This document shows positions 1 to 13,157 of a stretch of 64,000 nucleotides of DNA, one piece after another. The stretch is from Colias croceus (taxonomy: Eukaryota > Arthropoda > Insecta > Lepidoptera > Pieridae): NCBI RefSeq assembly GCF_905220415.1, contig NC_059554.1, positions 9,449,001 through 9,513,000 of the forward strand, given 5' to 3'. The notes under the pieces were generated by a model. The model searched no databases. It saw nothing but the letters and a program-made list of their open reading frames with translations, and was not told the DNA's origin. The position numbers were made by a program, and so were the translations under genes. Positions within the stretch are counted from its first letter, which is position 1. Each line of letters opens with the position of its first letter.

Positions 1-1992
1 TGTATTGTAAGCATTAAATTTGAACTTGTTTGTGTAATCACGCGAATGGCTGAACATGTTTGAATGAAATTTGGCATAAAGATAGATGATAATTAAGAAT
101 GAGTAATATATAATATATAATATATAAGAATATTTTATAAAAAAGAGAAATAATACTTTTAGTAGCGATTTAGATGCGTTATTTCTTACAAGAATGTTCA
201 CAAAATTGCTTGGTATATTGTTAGTTAATATTATATTATGTATATCATCATATAGTTAATATGTATAACATTTATATAAAAAATGCGACTATGTTAGACC
301 CACCCTTTACATAAAAATAATTAAGGAACAGATAAGGTACCGCACAGGCCTTAATATAGTTTTTTTTATAACCTACACAAATGACTGATGTCATGTTTTT
401 CTACATAACATTAGTGTGAAACTCATATTCACTTTGACCTCGTATACAACACATTACAATACATCATCCAAAATAATTACATACATAATTGACATATTAT
501 CTCCTCGAACAATTCTTTACACCCACACATTCTAACGAACATCGATTGTTTGTTTTTGTATTGTGTTTATAAAAAACTTTTTTGCTAACGAATGGCTTGT
601 GACGTTATTGAACTGGCGAAGATACAAATAAAAAAGTTTGGAAAATCCAAAAGTGCACGCCTCATAATCTCATCCTTTACAATAAAATTGATTATTTATA
701 AAGGTGTATATAATATAAGTATGTAGATACACTTGTTCTCATGTGCCAATGCTCTTGTACTGTCTCAAAACAGTTGGAAAAGTAAAGAAAGCGGTACCGT
801 AATAATTGAGCTATTTTTCTTGTGGATGTGGATTTAACTCCCACCTAGATGTGAAACTGCGCAGGTTTAAGGGACTGACTACCAACTTATTTTTTTAAAC
901 CTTGGCTTATAGTATAAAGAATCGAGTTTATAATGGTGAATTTTGAGGTACACTATAAATATAAAAAAAAAAATAAAATAAAAAAAGACGATATTTTTTT
1001 TTGTTTATTTAATAACAATTAAACCACATCGAATCAGACCCTGAAAAATGAAAGGGTTCTATTCCTGAGCATACTCAAGCGTAAGAGAAAAAAAAAGACG
1101 CGATTAGTAAAGTATTTCGGTCGCTATCGTGTTAACAAGAAAATCCTCCGCACATACAGACACACGGACGTCCAAGACAGAACTTTTTTAAACTGTTTTT
1201 TAACTAGTTTAAATAACAAAAATGACATCAAAAATATCATGAATGTTAAAAATAGTGTTTTTTCTTAATATGTGTGTGTATGTATTATCTTACAAGTGCA
1301 ATGTACGATACATAAAGACATTTTAAGTTTGAAAAATCAGATGTTTTGCGCGAAGTGACAGTAGTACCCACCTCAACGCTTCGCTTATGAGGCGTGCAAA
1401 ATGTAAGAAAATGTTATAAATGTAGAACTTTAAAGACGTTAGTTACAGGTATAGAAGATTCTATTACAGTGTTATAATATACGACGTTAATAACAGCAAT
1501 ATTCGATAAATTTTAAAATAGTTTACGATTGATTTTCATAAAAACGTTAAACGACACAGACATTTTTTAAGAATTTGATATGAAAATTTTGTACCTCAAT
1601 AGAAGTGCATTGACATATTTGTAAAATTATCGTGTATCTTGGATAATATAAATTCAAAATTTTTCTTTCTTTAGCGTTGGTTAATAACACATTAAAGACA
1701 CTGACTACCGAAAAAGTGAAACAGTATCGTTTTTCAGTGGCTTCTCTAGTTACGTATTCACAAAATTTTACATATTATTTTGTTGGTAAACTTCTCTATT
1801 ATTTGCTGTATACCAAAAATATACATTTATGATGATATTCCTTGATAACGCATAAACAATAGTTTTAATTATAACACGTGAAAAATGTAGAGTATAAAAA
1901 ATAATGAAATAATTCATTCCTTTTAAGGATAATGTTTAACTAACTATATCTAAATAGGTTAACAACAACTAAAGGATAAGTTAAATTAGACA
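1..1992. other. AT-rich non-coding, no gene seen
   Basis: I see no ORF with domain-like composition, no exon-like GC-rich island and no clear repeat ends. Either intergenic or part of a long 5' intron of the Sidestep gene. Confidence 0.5.
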
Positions 1993-1999
1993 GCTATAG

Positions 2000-2397
2000 C
2001 ACAGAATACATAATAGTAGCTAAACGCTACAGAACGGACACTCTCCGCCTCCCGCCAAAATTAAACACTTACCTCACCCCGCACGATCAGACATGTTATG
2101 GTACCCATTTCCCCGCAAGGACGATACCAACGACGTCTTTAGACGAAACGCAACGAAGATTGACAACATTAATCAAATTGACTTAAAGCAATTTTATTAT
2201 TTTGGATTTGTGATTATCGTTTTTCGTAGAAAATGGTTAGATATTGTGCTGTTTACGGATGTATTTCATCAGAAAAACGCGAATTTTTTTTTACGCTAGT
2301 CACAAATGTGCCAACCATAAAGAGTTTACACACACATTTGCAGTCTCTACAGTGTGACTGTCAAAAGTATAATTTTGTATGGAGTGTCCGGGGTGTG
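2000..2397. mobile_element. THAP-bearing non-autonomous DNA transposon, copy 1
   Basis: Ends CACAG...GTGTG flanked by a perfect 7-bp duplication GCTATAG (1993-1999 and 2398-2404). Subterminal inverted CGGACACTC occurs near both ends. Inside, from 2233, a reading frame starts MVRYCAVYGC followed by a Lys/Glu/Phe segment, the opening of a THAP zinc finger (C-x4-C) as in P-element transposases, quickly degenerating. It provides the empty site for the insertions seen in copy 2: AATAGTA|GCTAAACG at 2013-2026 and GTTTTTCG near 2219. Confidence 0.75.
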
Positions 2398-3849
2398 GCT
2401 ATAGTTCAAACTATGACATTTGAGTGTATTTTAACATATTAATATGTTAAATTATTATAAGTAGGAATGTGGACCTTTGCTTTAAATTAATGTGAAATAA
2501 TTTAAGTATTTCTAAAAATAGACTACTTTTAGAGCAAAAGTATTACTTACTTAATCTGCCATTTAAATTTCGCTGTATACGATACTATCGTTGTAAGCTT
2601 TAAGCTAATGGACGCAGTTAATCTTTCCGTGAAGTTTAAACCGGAGCTTGTTTAAATGAATATATTAAAACTTCCAAATAATCATTGCATTCAGGCTTAA
2701 ATGTTGGTTTTAAGTATGTTAAAATTATGATTATAATTGTTTTATCTATCAATGAAAATTATTATATCTATTGCAGAAATTTTATTTCGAAAAAGCTATA
2801 GTTATGTATCGAATATATTATGCAAGCATAGAGGATGTTTATTAAAATAAATTATTGCATTAGATAAACCAATTTTATACATCTGTCTGCATATACTTAT
2901 AGGTAACATAAGTAATATATATAGGTACGCAAAATGAAACGCATTACATATTACGTAATTCAGCTTCATCTACTCAGAATAATAATAGATAGGTAAATCA
3001 AATTCCAAGTGAAGTCAGATCAAAATACTAGTATAAAGTAATACCACATAAAATGTATCATTAGTTAAATAATTCAAGCATTTACAGCATAAATTTATTG
3101 GCAAAATAATACCAATACATTCATAATATTGACAGAGATTATATCTTAGTGTAAAAAGTTTATTGTAGCGCAAGCGGATTATAACGGGTCAAGCTTTGTC
3201 CACCCACATTTTAAAAGTATAACCTCGATAGTTAGGGAGAGACTATATTGCATAGGCGACAGCGATTTTATAAGAAACAACGATATAAGACTTCAGTTCT
3301 TAAAGGTGAATTGTCTACTAATTATTACACACTTAATTGCTGATTGAAATAATCACTGTGTCTATTTTTTAAGATAATATTAGAAGAAATTAAGATTTGA
3401 AGTGGTTTTTTGTTTATTGTAGTTTTCGTTTGTGAGACGATGATTGGATGATGTTAATAATAAGTTTCACTTGTTCTACCTTCAATTTGTGATAGTAGTT
3501 CTAACTGTTTAATTTCATGCTATTATTTAAAATTGAACAATTAATAATATTATTTAATTTCATACTGGGGGTTCAAAATTTAGCAATCCGCATTTCCCTA
3601 AGTTTCACTGCATAACACCAGTCTAATAAATAATAACATTGAAGGTGAAACTATATTGTTAATGGTGACATTTCACTATTACAAAACCAGTGACTCACCA
3701 GTTTCTGTGAAGCAATATTTAAATTGTATTTTCGTACAAATAATGGTTTCAATTACCTTTACAGCTAGAGTGAAATAAGTAACGCTATCACTCTCTCTTC
3801 GAAAATTTATTCAATAATTTTGTGTAATAACACAGAATACATAATAGTA

Positions 3850-4701
3850 TAGGTCTACCAGAATCTGATGGCATATTTATATTAAAGAAATCAAAGATTT
3901 TCATGTGGCAACTTATTTGACAACTATCAAATTGGTTGTCAAATTATTTGTCTTTTTTGCAGTACATGAATATTTTTTAGGATTTTGTCTAAAAAATCTT
4001 CGAAAATGTCGACAAAGCCGCTGCGATCACAAGCAAGAGGTGTTGTTTATAACGTGTATAGAAAAACATTCGATGAAGAAGGGTCAAACACATCACAATT
4101 TTCAATTTTGAAGATTTTATTGGTAAATTGGACTTACCCGTTTTGATACTTTAAATTAAAAAAATATTATATCTAGGTAAATAATAATATAATAATATTG
4201 TTTGTTGATTAGAATATAATTTTATGAAAACTTATTACAGGAGTTTCCAATTCGGCTATTCGTCAAGTCCAAGCTGTCCAAGTCAATTTTATAATATGTT
4301 TATCTGTTAATACTTACGAAAATAAACATAGTTTTATTTTATTTTTATTTTATTTATAAAAAATAATAATCAGTTTTGATCTACATTATCATTATATCGA
4401 TATTTTCACATGGCATACTGGTAATGAATATACAAATATAGGTATGTGTAAATAATAATATGTATTACCTGTATAAAAGTAATATGTATAATTGTATATT
4501 ATACATGTAAGTATGTACTTACATAATATTAAGTGGTTATCTCATTATTTAGTACAGTATTGTCCACTTATGTAATGTGACTAATGATATTGAGGACAAA
4601 ATAAAAAATAAGCAGTATCAAGATCGTTCAGTCCATTTTCCCTAGGGTTGCACACTCAAAATTTTGATTTCCCTAATTGCCATCAGATTCTGGTTTACCT
4701 A
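3850..4701. mobile_element. TA-target DNA transposon, copy A (852 bp)
   Basis: Terminal inverted repeats TAGGTCTACCAGAATCTGAT (left) and TAGGTAAACCAGAATCTGAT (right, inverted) are flanked by TA at 3848-3849 and 4702-4703. The uninterrupted target is visible at 2013-2022, so the boundaries are exact. From 4006 an ATG frame begins MSTKPLRSQARGVVYNVYRK, resembling the helix-turn-helix N-terminus of a Tc1/mariner-like transposase, and NSAIRQVQAVQ lies further on; no catalytic domain is present. Non-autonomous. Confidence 0.8.
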
Positions 4702-4889
4702 TAGCTAAACGCTACAGAACGGACACTCTCCGCCTCCCGCCAAAATTAAACACTTACCTCACCCCGCACGATCAGCCTGAAAATGGTCCGTATTTTTCTG
4801 CAAGGACGATACGCAACGAAGATTGACAACATTAATCAAATTGACTTAAAGTAATTTTGTTATTTTGGATTTGTGATTATCGTTTTTCG

Positions 4890-6037
4890 CTTAGATTACA
4901 AAATAAAGTACAGATGGAGCATGACAACCGCCCGTCGCCCTTGTCAAAGAAAATACGAAATCAAAAACAAATACGTCGCTGCACCAGTGCTATTAGCGCA
5001 TAAAGTGTCATGCAATACGTCAAAAAGGGTTTACAATTTTAGTAAAAAAATGCCGTCTTGTGATAATAAAACGCTGTAAAATTTGTTCCCGAAAACAAAA
5101 AAAAGATAAAACATCGTTTCACAGGTTTTCTGTAGATTATTTGGCTGATTTATTTCTTTTAATACGAATAATAATTTTACAGATATGAAGGAATACAAAA
5201 CTTCAACGTATGTTGCCAGTATTTTGAAAATGAATTTGCCATTTGTATTGGTAAAACGGTAAAATGGTTAAAAGATCTTCAGGGTAATGCTGTTGGATTT
5301 TTCGATCGTGAATGTGATTATTTGTATAGTGCACTAAAGGTTCATGATAATTATTAGATTATTTTAATAAGCATAATACATTATTTTGTTACTTTTATAA
5401 AGCTTAAAAACGTCATAGTCGTTTTCGCTAGCGATTTAATTTATGTGAACTCCATGATGGATATGATGAAAATAAAATGTCCCGTATTCTCGACTAAAAA
5501 CTACCGCTATTCGTATTCATATATTATGAAAAATAAAAAATAATATAATTATTATAGTTAATATTGAAACTTTTTTTATGTAATTTATTTAATAAAAAAT
5601 TGAATACAATTATTTTGTCCATAATATAACTTTAGTAGGCAGGTACTTTATGTAATAAAAGAATTTAAATAAAAATTAAAACTTGACTTCTCATTTATGT
5701 ATATAGCCTACGTCACTACCGCCACTAACATAATAATTCAGATCATTGCAATGAAACCTCACAACTCAAAATCGGTCCAACGGTTTATCTGCAGGGCGTG
5801 TCAAAGAAATATTATACATACATCCATAAACTCGAAAAACATAACCCTCTTTTTTCCGTAGTCGGGGAAAAATTTGGGAAATTTTTCAATATCTGGCAAC
5901 ATTACACGCACACAGAAGCACCGTGTACGTACAGTGCAGCGGCGAAATGACAGCACACATAGCTTTATTGAAAATGACGATAAATTATTCGGTTTAGTTC
6001 GGCAACGCTCCATCTGTCTTTTATTTTGTAATCTAAG
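4890..6037. mobile_element. P-element-like transposon relic with 31-bp TIRs and THAP remnant
   Basis: Inverted ends CTTAGATTACAAAATAAA... of 31 bp (4890-4920 and 6007-6037) match at 29 positions and are flanked by a perfect 8-bp duplication GTTTTTCG (4882-4889, 6038-6045). The undisturbed target is present in copy 1 near 2219. Inside, 5050-5360 encodes pieces like CKICSRKQKK, SFHRFSVDY and VCCQYFENEFAI, an eroded THAP finger with frameshifts and the C-x2-H His replaced by Tyr. THAP, 31-bp TIRs and 8-bp target sites are the classic P-element features. No catalytic core remains. A Helitron-like fragment may sit at 5700-5850. Confidence 0.7.
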
Positions 6038-6202
6038 GTTTTTCGTATAAAATGTGATATTGTGCTGTTTACGGATGTATTTCATCAGAAAAACGCGAAT
6101 TTTTTTTACGCTAGTCACAAATGTGCCAACCACACACATTTACAGTCTCTACAGTGTGACTGTCAAAACGATAATTTTGTATGGAGTGTCCGGAGTGTGG
6201 TA

Positions 6203-7046
6203 TAGGTCTACCAGAATCTGATGGCATATTTATATTTAAGAAATAAAATATTTTCATGTGGCAACTTATTTGACAACTATCAAATTGGTTGTCAAATTAT
6301 TTGTCTTTTTTGCAGTTGATAAATAATTTTTAGGATTTTGTCTAAAAAATCTTCGAAAATGTCGAAAAAGCCGCTGTGATCACAAACAAGAGGTGTTGTT
6401 TATAATGTGTATAGAAAAATATTTGATGAAGAAGGGTCAAACACATCACAATTTTCAATTTAGAAGATTTTATTGGTAAATTGGACTTACCCGCTTTGAT
6501 ACTTTTAATTAAAAAATATTATATGTAGGTAACTATAATATTGTTTGTTGATTGGAATATAATTTTATGAAAACTTATTACAGGAGTTTCCAATACGGCT
6601 ATTCGTCAAGTCCAAGCTGTCCAAGTCAATTTTATAATGTGTGTATCTGTTAATACTTACGAAAATAAACATAGTTTTATTTTACTTTTATTTTATTTTA
6701 TAAAAAATTACAAGCAGTCTAGTTTTCTATCGATATAACATCGATATTTTCACATGGCATAATGATAATGAACATACAAATATAGATATGTGTAAATAAT
6801 AATATGTATATTACCTGTGTAAAAGTAATATGTAATATATTATACATGTAAGTATGTACCTACCTACATAATATTAAGTGGATATCTCATTATTAAGTAC
6901 ACTATTGTCCACTTATGTAATGTGACTAATGATATTGAGAACAAACTAAAAAATAAGCAGTATCAAGATCGTTCAGTCCATTTTCCCTAGGGTTGCACAC
7001 TCAAAATTTTGATTTCCCTAATTGCCATCAGATTCTGGTTTACCTA
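6203..7046. mobile_element. TA-target DNA transposon, copy B (844 bp)
   Basis: Second copy of the element at 3850-4701 with the same inverted ends and TA flanks at 6201-6202 and 7047-7048. It landed in the right-hand 7-bp target duplication of the THAP element. The transposase-like start near 6360 has a TGA (CTGTGATCA) that is sense in copy A, so this copy is more decayed. Confidence 0.8.
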
Positions 7047-7052
7047 TAATAA

Positions 7053-8430
7053 TCAAACATAGTTCACAATAATTTTCTATAGAACTTGAGATATCTTTAC
7101 TTTCCTTTCATTAACTTATCATTATTAGGTGACAGTATTATATTACTTCCATAAAGTTTTTTTCTTGTTTGAGAAAAAAGAGCCTTATGCCAAAGTCTTA
7201 ACTATTCCCGTTGGAAACATCTTTAAAATTGTTTCAGTGGTTTACGCGTGTAAGCGTAAAATAAAGAGAGTCTCATACATAATTATTATATAAAGTCCTA
7301 ATTACGTTCTAATACGTATTATTATTTGATCTATTCCTTACACAGAATCTAGCTTTCCAAATAAATTTGAACAATATAAAACAAATTTGCTTCATTAAAA
7401 CATTACAATTTATTTTTACAAAACGAGATAATTCCACGTCTGTCATTGTGTTGCCCTCTCGAAAGAGATTTAATAAATTTGAACTTTGTCACGATCCTGC
7501 TCCAAAACTGATATAATTACTTATTTATTTGTTCACAAATATTTGCCGTTAAATGTCTATTTGCCTTTGTTTTATTGGTTTTTGCTATTTGTGAATTACA
7601 TTTAGTTCAGGATACATCGCCCATTTTTGCAAGTGACTACTATCAAGCTAATTTTCCGTTTGTAGCTTTATTTTGATGAGACGCCCAATAATTTCGTGTA
7701 CGAAAGTCTCGATTGTGGTAGCTAACAGAGATAACAAGGATAAAATTTTTTGATTTGATGGTTCTCAAATATTTATTACGCAATTTGTAGGACAATATGT
7801 CTGTTGATAGGGACAGAGAAAGCGATTTTGTTTTATTAACTCAGGCCCCGGTACCACAGACACAATAGAAAATCTAGTCTGGGACCGATCGGGCCGCTCG
7901 GGGCTCAATGGGTTAAACTATGTAGTGACAGAATTTTGTTGGATAGGTCACTATTATTTTCATACAAAAAAATCAGAAAATCAACCCTGAACAAACAAAC
8001 AAATTTATACCCTTTGCTTTATTCCAATCGAATAATGAGTTTATAATAATTCTCTATGTAGGTACCTAGGATTCATTCGCACATAAGCCTGCCAATATAA
8101 CAATACTATTGACTATTCTCAGAATAAATACTGGACTATAAAGCTAGCAGCTATCAAATATTTAATATTAAAATTTTCATAATGTCCAATGACATTCCAT
8201 AAGCGATGACAATATTTTATCGTCATAAAATATCATTGTAGAGACGATAAAATACAATGATATTTTATATATAATATCATTGCGTCTCTATATAAAATTT
8301 TAAGGCCCAAACTGACGGTATAATATGAAATGCAGTTTTTACAGCTTCAAAGGCTTAATACAACTTTGTGCATTGCGATTTGCGACAAGATATTTGGATA
8401 TTATTTTCTTAAGCAAATTAATACTAATAG
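7053..8430. other. Non-coding, short inverted-repeat cluster near 8.2 kb
   Basis: No gene. Around 8226-8290 ATAAAATATCATTGTA and its complement occur with GAGACGATAAAATAC between, then a further inverted copy, forming overlapping hairpins typical of a small MITE relic. Confidence 0.45.
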
Positions 8431-8605
8431 TCTAATATAATAAAAATGAATCGCTAAATGTGTTAGTAAGCGCAAAACTCGAGAACGACTGAACCGATTT
8501 CGTTAATTCTTTTTTTATACATAATATTCCTTGAAGTACGAGGATGGTTCTTATGTAGAGAAAACGTAAATATGTACCACGGGCGAAGCCGGGGCGGACC
8601 GGTAG
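8431..8605 (+). mobile_element. Helitron-like non-autonomous element
   Basis: Begins TCTAATATAATAAAAATG and ends with the GC-rich arm GGGCGAAGCCGGGGCGGACC followed by GGTAG, the 3' hairpin plus CTAG-like end of lepidopteran Helitrons. No target duplication, as expected. Confidence 0.65.
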
Positions 8606-8965
8606 TAGTCTACTAAAAATATTACCTAATTACGATTAATTATGATACCTATATCTTTATATATAAAAATGTATAAAGAAATGTACTGTATAATATTATG
8701 AATTAGATATAAAACCAAAGATTCTTGTAAATACAACAAAGTATCATATATTTTAAATAATTGTATATCTGTTTAACAATGCGATTATGTTTTTATTTGT
8801 TTATTTTTTCAGTCTAAAAGCCTTTTGTTGGAATTGTATGTGCCGGTGACCACACTCGGAGGTCGAGAATTGCGGTGGAATGAATTATTAGGATTTAAAA
8901 CCATTGTAGAGTCCTTTTCTTAAATAATTTCACAGTAAAAGAACATGTAGATATAATATGTGAAA

Positions 8966-9176
8966 TCTATGCTAATATTATAAAGCTGAAGAGTCTGTTT
9001 GTTTGTATGTTTGTTTGTTTGTTTGAACGCGCTAATCTCAGAAACTACTGGTCCGATTTGAAAAATTCTTTCGGTGTTAGATAGCTCATTTATCGAGGAA
9101 GGTTATAGGCTATGTATCATCATGCTAAGACCAACAGGAGCGGAGCAATGCGGGTGAAACCGCGGGGAATAGCTAG
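8966..9176 (+). mobile_element. Helitron-like non-autonomous element
   Basis: TCTATGCTAATATTATAAAG start, repeated GTTTGTTTGTTT block, ending GGGTGAAACCGCGGGGAAT then AGCTAG|T. An inverted relative is at 57843-58031. Confidence 0.65.
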
Positions 9177-12100
9177 TATATTATAAAATTGCATATCGTT
9201 CCAGTAAATAATGGAAAATTATTTGACCCATAGGGACTCCCAAAAATTGTTACATACTTATTTTAGATACTTTACAATTCAGAAATCATTAACAGGCTAA
9301 AATTACTTTGATATATAAATAACATGTAAACATTAAAAAAAATGTTTTTCCTGTAATTCTCACCCTATTAAGCTATGTATTAAGCCTGTCTACATTACAC
9401 TGCACATTCAAACGAGCCATTTCAATTCAAAACAATACGGCTAAATTAAAAATACACAAAACGCATCATGTTTGTACAGTGACGTGGTACACACGCAACC
9501 GGTCGGATAATGGTGGACGAAATAACCAAATCCCAAATAGTGTTTACTTAAAGCCAGGAGACATGCCACTACTATGGTTAGTTGCTTCGAGATCATTCCA
9601 TGCTTAAAAAATTATATGAGAGATTATGTGAGATGTATGTCGTGGTGAAACATAGGATAAACCTTATAATATTGTAAAGATATTAAATGCACCACGTTAG
9701 TGCCAATAAAGGAGAAGAAAATTGTGATTCGAAATATTATACAAATACTGTAAAAATGTAGAGTTTCAAGTGTACAATTTCTAGTCAGTAATTTCTTTAT
9801 TCAGAAGGTAATTCATTCCATAGTCCATACATTTATTGTTATTTTCTTGACCTTTCAATCATATTGCTTCTACTTTATACTATTTTCATGACAATACTAC
9901 AGCTTGACCGATTTTGTTGAAGTATTTCTATACGTAGAATATAGGTTAATATTCTCACAAAACTTGACAGGAAAAACATACAGTTGAAATTTGTTTAAGC
10001 AAAGCCGAATGAAAAGCTAGTAGATAATAAGAAAAGAAATTCCACCCAAATAGAAATCAAAACTTATGTTAACACCTTTAATGTTCGTGAGGAAATATCG
10101 ATCACAAGACTTTATTCAATTATTCGAGTAACGATTCAAATCTGATATCGATTTATTTCCACTCGATACTCCGCACTATCTTTACATCGTAGTTACATCT
10201 GTTTACGATTCGGATAAAGAATCGATTGGATATCGAATATTGATAAGCTTATCTGTTATTATGTTTTTAAATTTTCATTTTATCATACAACATCATACGT
10301 TACATGTATTTTTACAACCGACTAACATACAATAGCAATGTTTTTTTGAGTATTTCATAAGATACGAATTTTAACGAAAATATTATGTTTTAGAGAGAAC
10401 CACAAAATCAATTCTTACGTCAAAAATTAAGATTAACGAACCTAACTGTAATTAGTCTATCCGCTAGGAAGGTACCTATGATAGGAACGGTTCCACAAAA
10501 AAATTAATTTCTAAAAACATATAATTACAATATTTTTATCAGAAGGTAAAAACAGCTGACATTACAGCTTTCGAAAAATCATAGTTATCTACATATTTGC
10601 GCATCATACAGTTTTGAACGACTCTGCTTCTGATGTCCAAAAATATACGGAGTCAGACTTCTTTATTGAATGCGTTTTTCAATTCGTATGTTTATCTCCA
10701 CGATCTATCTTATACAGTTTCAACTAATATAAACATGAAGTTTTACAAGTTTTGTCTAAAATCCACGGATCGTGTGTTGTTGACATATTATGAAAAAACC
10801 TCGTGATTTATTTGTAATCAAATTATTTTCGAAAGAAAAGACGTAGGTAAAACATTATTAAATGTTTAGCCGTTTTACCTGGAATGAGCCAGGATATAAA
10901 TAAAAGTCTATGTAAATCTGTACAGAGGTAGTTTTCTAATGACTTAAAATGACACAATATTCAGTTATTTGGGAACAAATAAAATAACTCAACTTCCTCT
11001 TTGTCACATTATAATATAATCACAATATACAGATATAATTAGGGTAGATTACTTGTTATGTATATTACAAAATTCAATCGCATGGCAGCCGATCAGTTTC
11101 TAAGTTCCCATCTAACAAACTAAGAAATTATTAAACATTCATTACGAAAGTTTATAAGTTTGGAGCACATGCTCAAAATATAATTTAATAAACCGCACAG
11201 AACTAAGAAACTCAAGACATCTTCAATCAAAATTCTAAATGACGAATACTCCCAAATCTGAACCTTGCATCTTGTTAAACCATAACGACGTAACTCCAAT
11301 CCTGGATATGCTAAAATCGTCCTTGAAGACGCATATTGATATATCTTGAGATGCTATTATAGCCTGGCAGGGTGGACACTATTTCAAAAGCTATCTGCCG
11401 CCCACCTGTGACGCGTAAAGAGAAGTTATGTGTTCAATTTTGTTCAAAGCGTATTTAACGTTATATCAGTAATGAATATAAGTGCAGATTTATATTGAAA
11501 TGGACAAATTTTATAGTTCTATATTTTGTAGTGCTTTCGTGAAGATATTTTGCAGAGTTCACTTTAAGTAGTAAATATTTGACTCACGATTTTAAAGCTT
11601 AAGTTAAAGAATTGTAATAATAGAATAACGATACTTATTAAGAAATAAAAATATTAAATAAATCTTTCAGTATTTCAGATCAATTGTATGTAAAATGTGT
11701 TTTTTCACGAGTAAGTAGTCTGAACAAAAATATATATGAAACAGTTGACAAATGTTGGATGACGATGTTTTTAAAAACGTGAAATTAATTATAGGTAGCG
11801 CTTTTAATAGCAAAATCTCTAGAATTTCATGTTTTAAAATTAGAAAAATTCATAAAAATACACGTGCATATATTGCAAAAAATACCTAAATTTGCCCTAA
11901 ACCTAATCCTACTTACGAAACACCACTATTCATCATAGCATTAATAATTGTTCCACATGATCATAAATCACTACCAAAAACCGGTAATAAGTAGCAGACC
12001 CAATTATACATATCTCATGAACATCACCTAACTTGTCAACTGTACAATAAAAAATATATAACAATAGAATGGGAATCGTAAACGCCACGGGTGGTCCGTG

Positions 12101-12630
12101 GTCGAGTAAACATTGGAGTTTATATTTTTACACCTTTCGTCATTTCTATGTATAACAGTTGGCCCGATAACTGTATATTTATAGTAAAGTTTTGTGATTA
12201 ATTTGTATTATATTATGAGAATGATTAATTAATTGTAATCCCATATTTTACTATCCCATCCCATATTATCCGTTTTATAGGGCTTCAAGTAATGTGCTTC
12301 GTCAGGGTCCATTCTGTACAATAGCTTTGGATCTACAATGTAGTTGTTGGACCTAACAGTCGTGGTAAAAGGGTTTGACAGAATATTTGTGATAGAAAAA
12401 CGTTTGAAGGAAGCTAATAAGATGCTAAAAAAAGAAGTTAAGATATTATTCCTTGTGATCGTTATTTAATTATATGTATATGGTTTGGTGTATGCCGTAA
12501 ATAAATAAACTTCAAATTATTGTTTGCCATCACATAACAGGCTCATGTTATAGATATAAAAGTCTTATGATAGTAGTATTTTAAATAACATGACGATTGC
12601 GTCATAGGTACTAAACCTACTAACAAAAAA
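9177..12630. other. AT-rich non-coding, nothing recognised
   Basis: No exon-like island, no long reading frame and no clear repeat boundary. Likely intergenic or intronic. Confidence 0.5.
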
Positions 12631-12794
12631 TACGTGTGGCACTCGGGGACTGCCGTGGGAAAGCTATTGCATAGCATGCCTTCAAGCCACACCTCCGTGC
12701 CTGTCGGAGTGGGGAGCGTGAGGTTTTTCGTTACGCAATTTCTGGATTCGGTCCCCGCGCTCAAGGCCCGCGATAGAAGCTATGCAATAGCTTA
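12631..12794. repeat. GC-rich interspersed repeat (lepidopteran SINE/MITE type)
   Basis: A GC-rich block in AT-rich DNA containing GTGTGGCACTCGGGGACTGC, AAGCTATTGCATAGC and, inverted at its end, GCTATGCAATAGCTTA. The right half recurs at 34941-35000 almost unchanged. The inverted ends suggest a fold-back element; the frame on the minus strand is not a gene. Confidence 0.6.
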
Positions 12795-12921
12795 AAAATA
12801 TGCATTTCATTGAAAACAAAAAAAAAATGAATCTTTTAAATAAATAAAACGTTTATTACGTACCATTATTTGTTACATACATTAAAAGACCCAGGCTCCG
12901 TATACATATAGTTATAAACTA

Positions 12922-13157
12922 CTAGGTTTCCGCCCGCGGCTTCGCCCGCGCAGTCAAAGAAAAACCCGCATAGTTCCCGTTCCCGTGGGATTTCCGGGAT
13001 TGCGTCATTTTCCCGGGATAAAAAGTAGCCTATGTCCTTTCTTGGGTATCAAATATCCCCATACCAAATTTCATGAAAATTGGTTCAGTAGTTTAGGCGT
13101 GATTGAGTAACAGACAGACAGACAGAGTTACTTTCGCATTTATAATATTAGTACGGA
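12922..13157 (-). mobile_element. Helitron-like non-autonomous element
   Basis: In reverse it begins TCCGTACTAATATTATAAAT, carries GACAGACAGACAGAGTTAC, and ends with the GCGGGCGAAGCCGCGGGCGG hairpin and CTAG|T. Confidence 0.75.

Larger units (their letters stand above)
3831..6199. mobile_element. THAP-bearing DNA transposon, copy 2, interrupted twice
   Basis: Same family as 2000-2397, starting CACAGAATAC and ending GGAGTGTG. The 7-bp target duplication GTAATAA is at 3824-3830 on the left; on the right it is split, 6200-6202 plus 7049-7052, by a later insertion. Removing the inserts at 3850-4701 and 4890-6037 with their duplications leaves about 359 bp, near the 398 bp of copy 1. The THAP-like opening recurs in a broken form near 6052. 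Confidence 0.75.

Noticed and set aside
5801..6139. 112-codon minus-strand frame
   Set aside because: Runs across the right end of the P-like relic into the flanking element; no recognisable domain.
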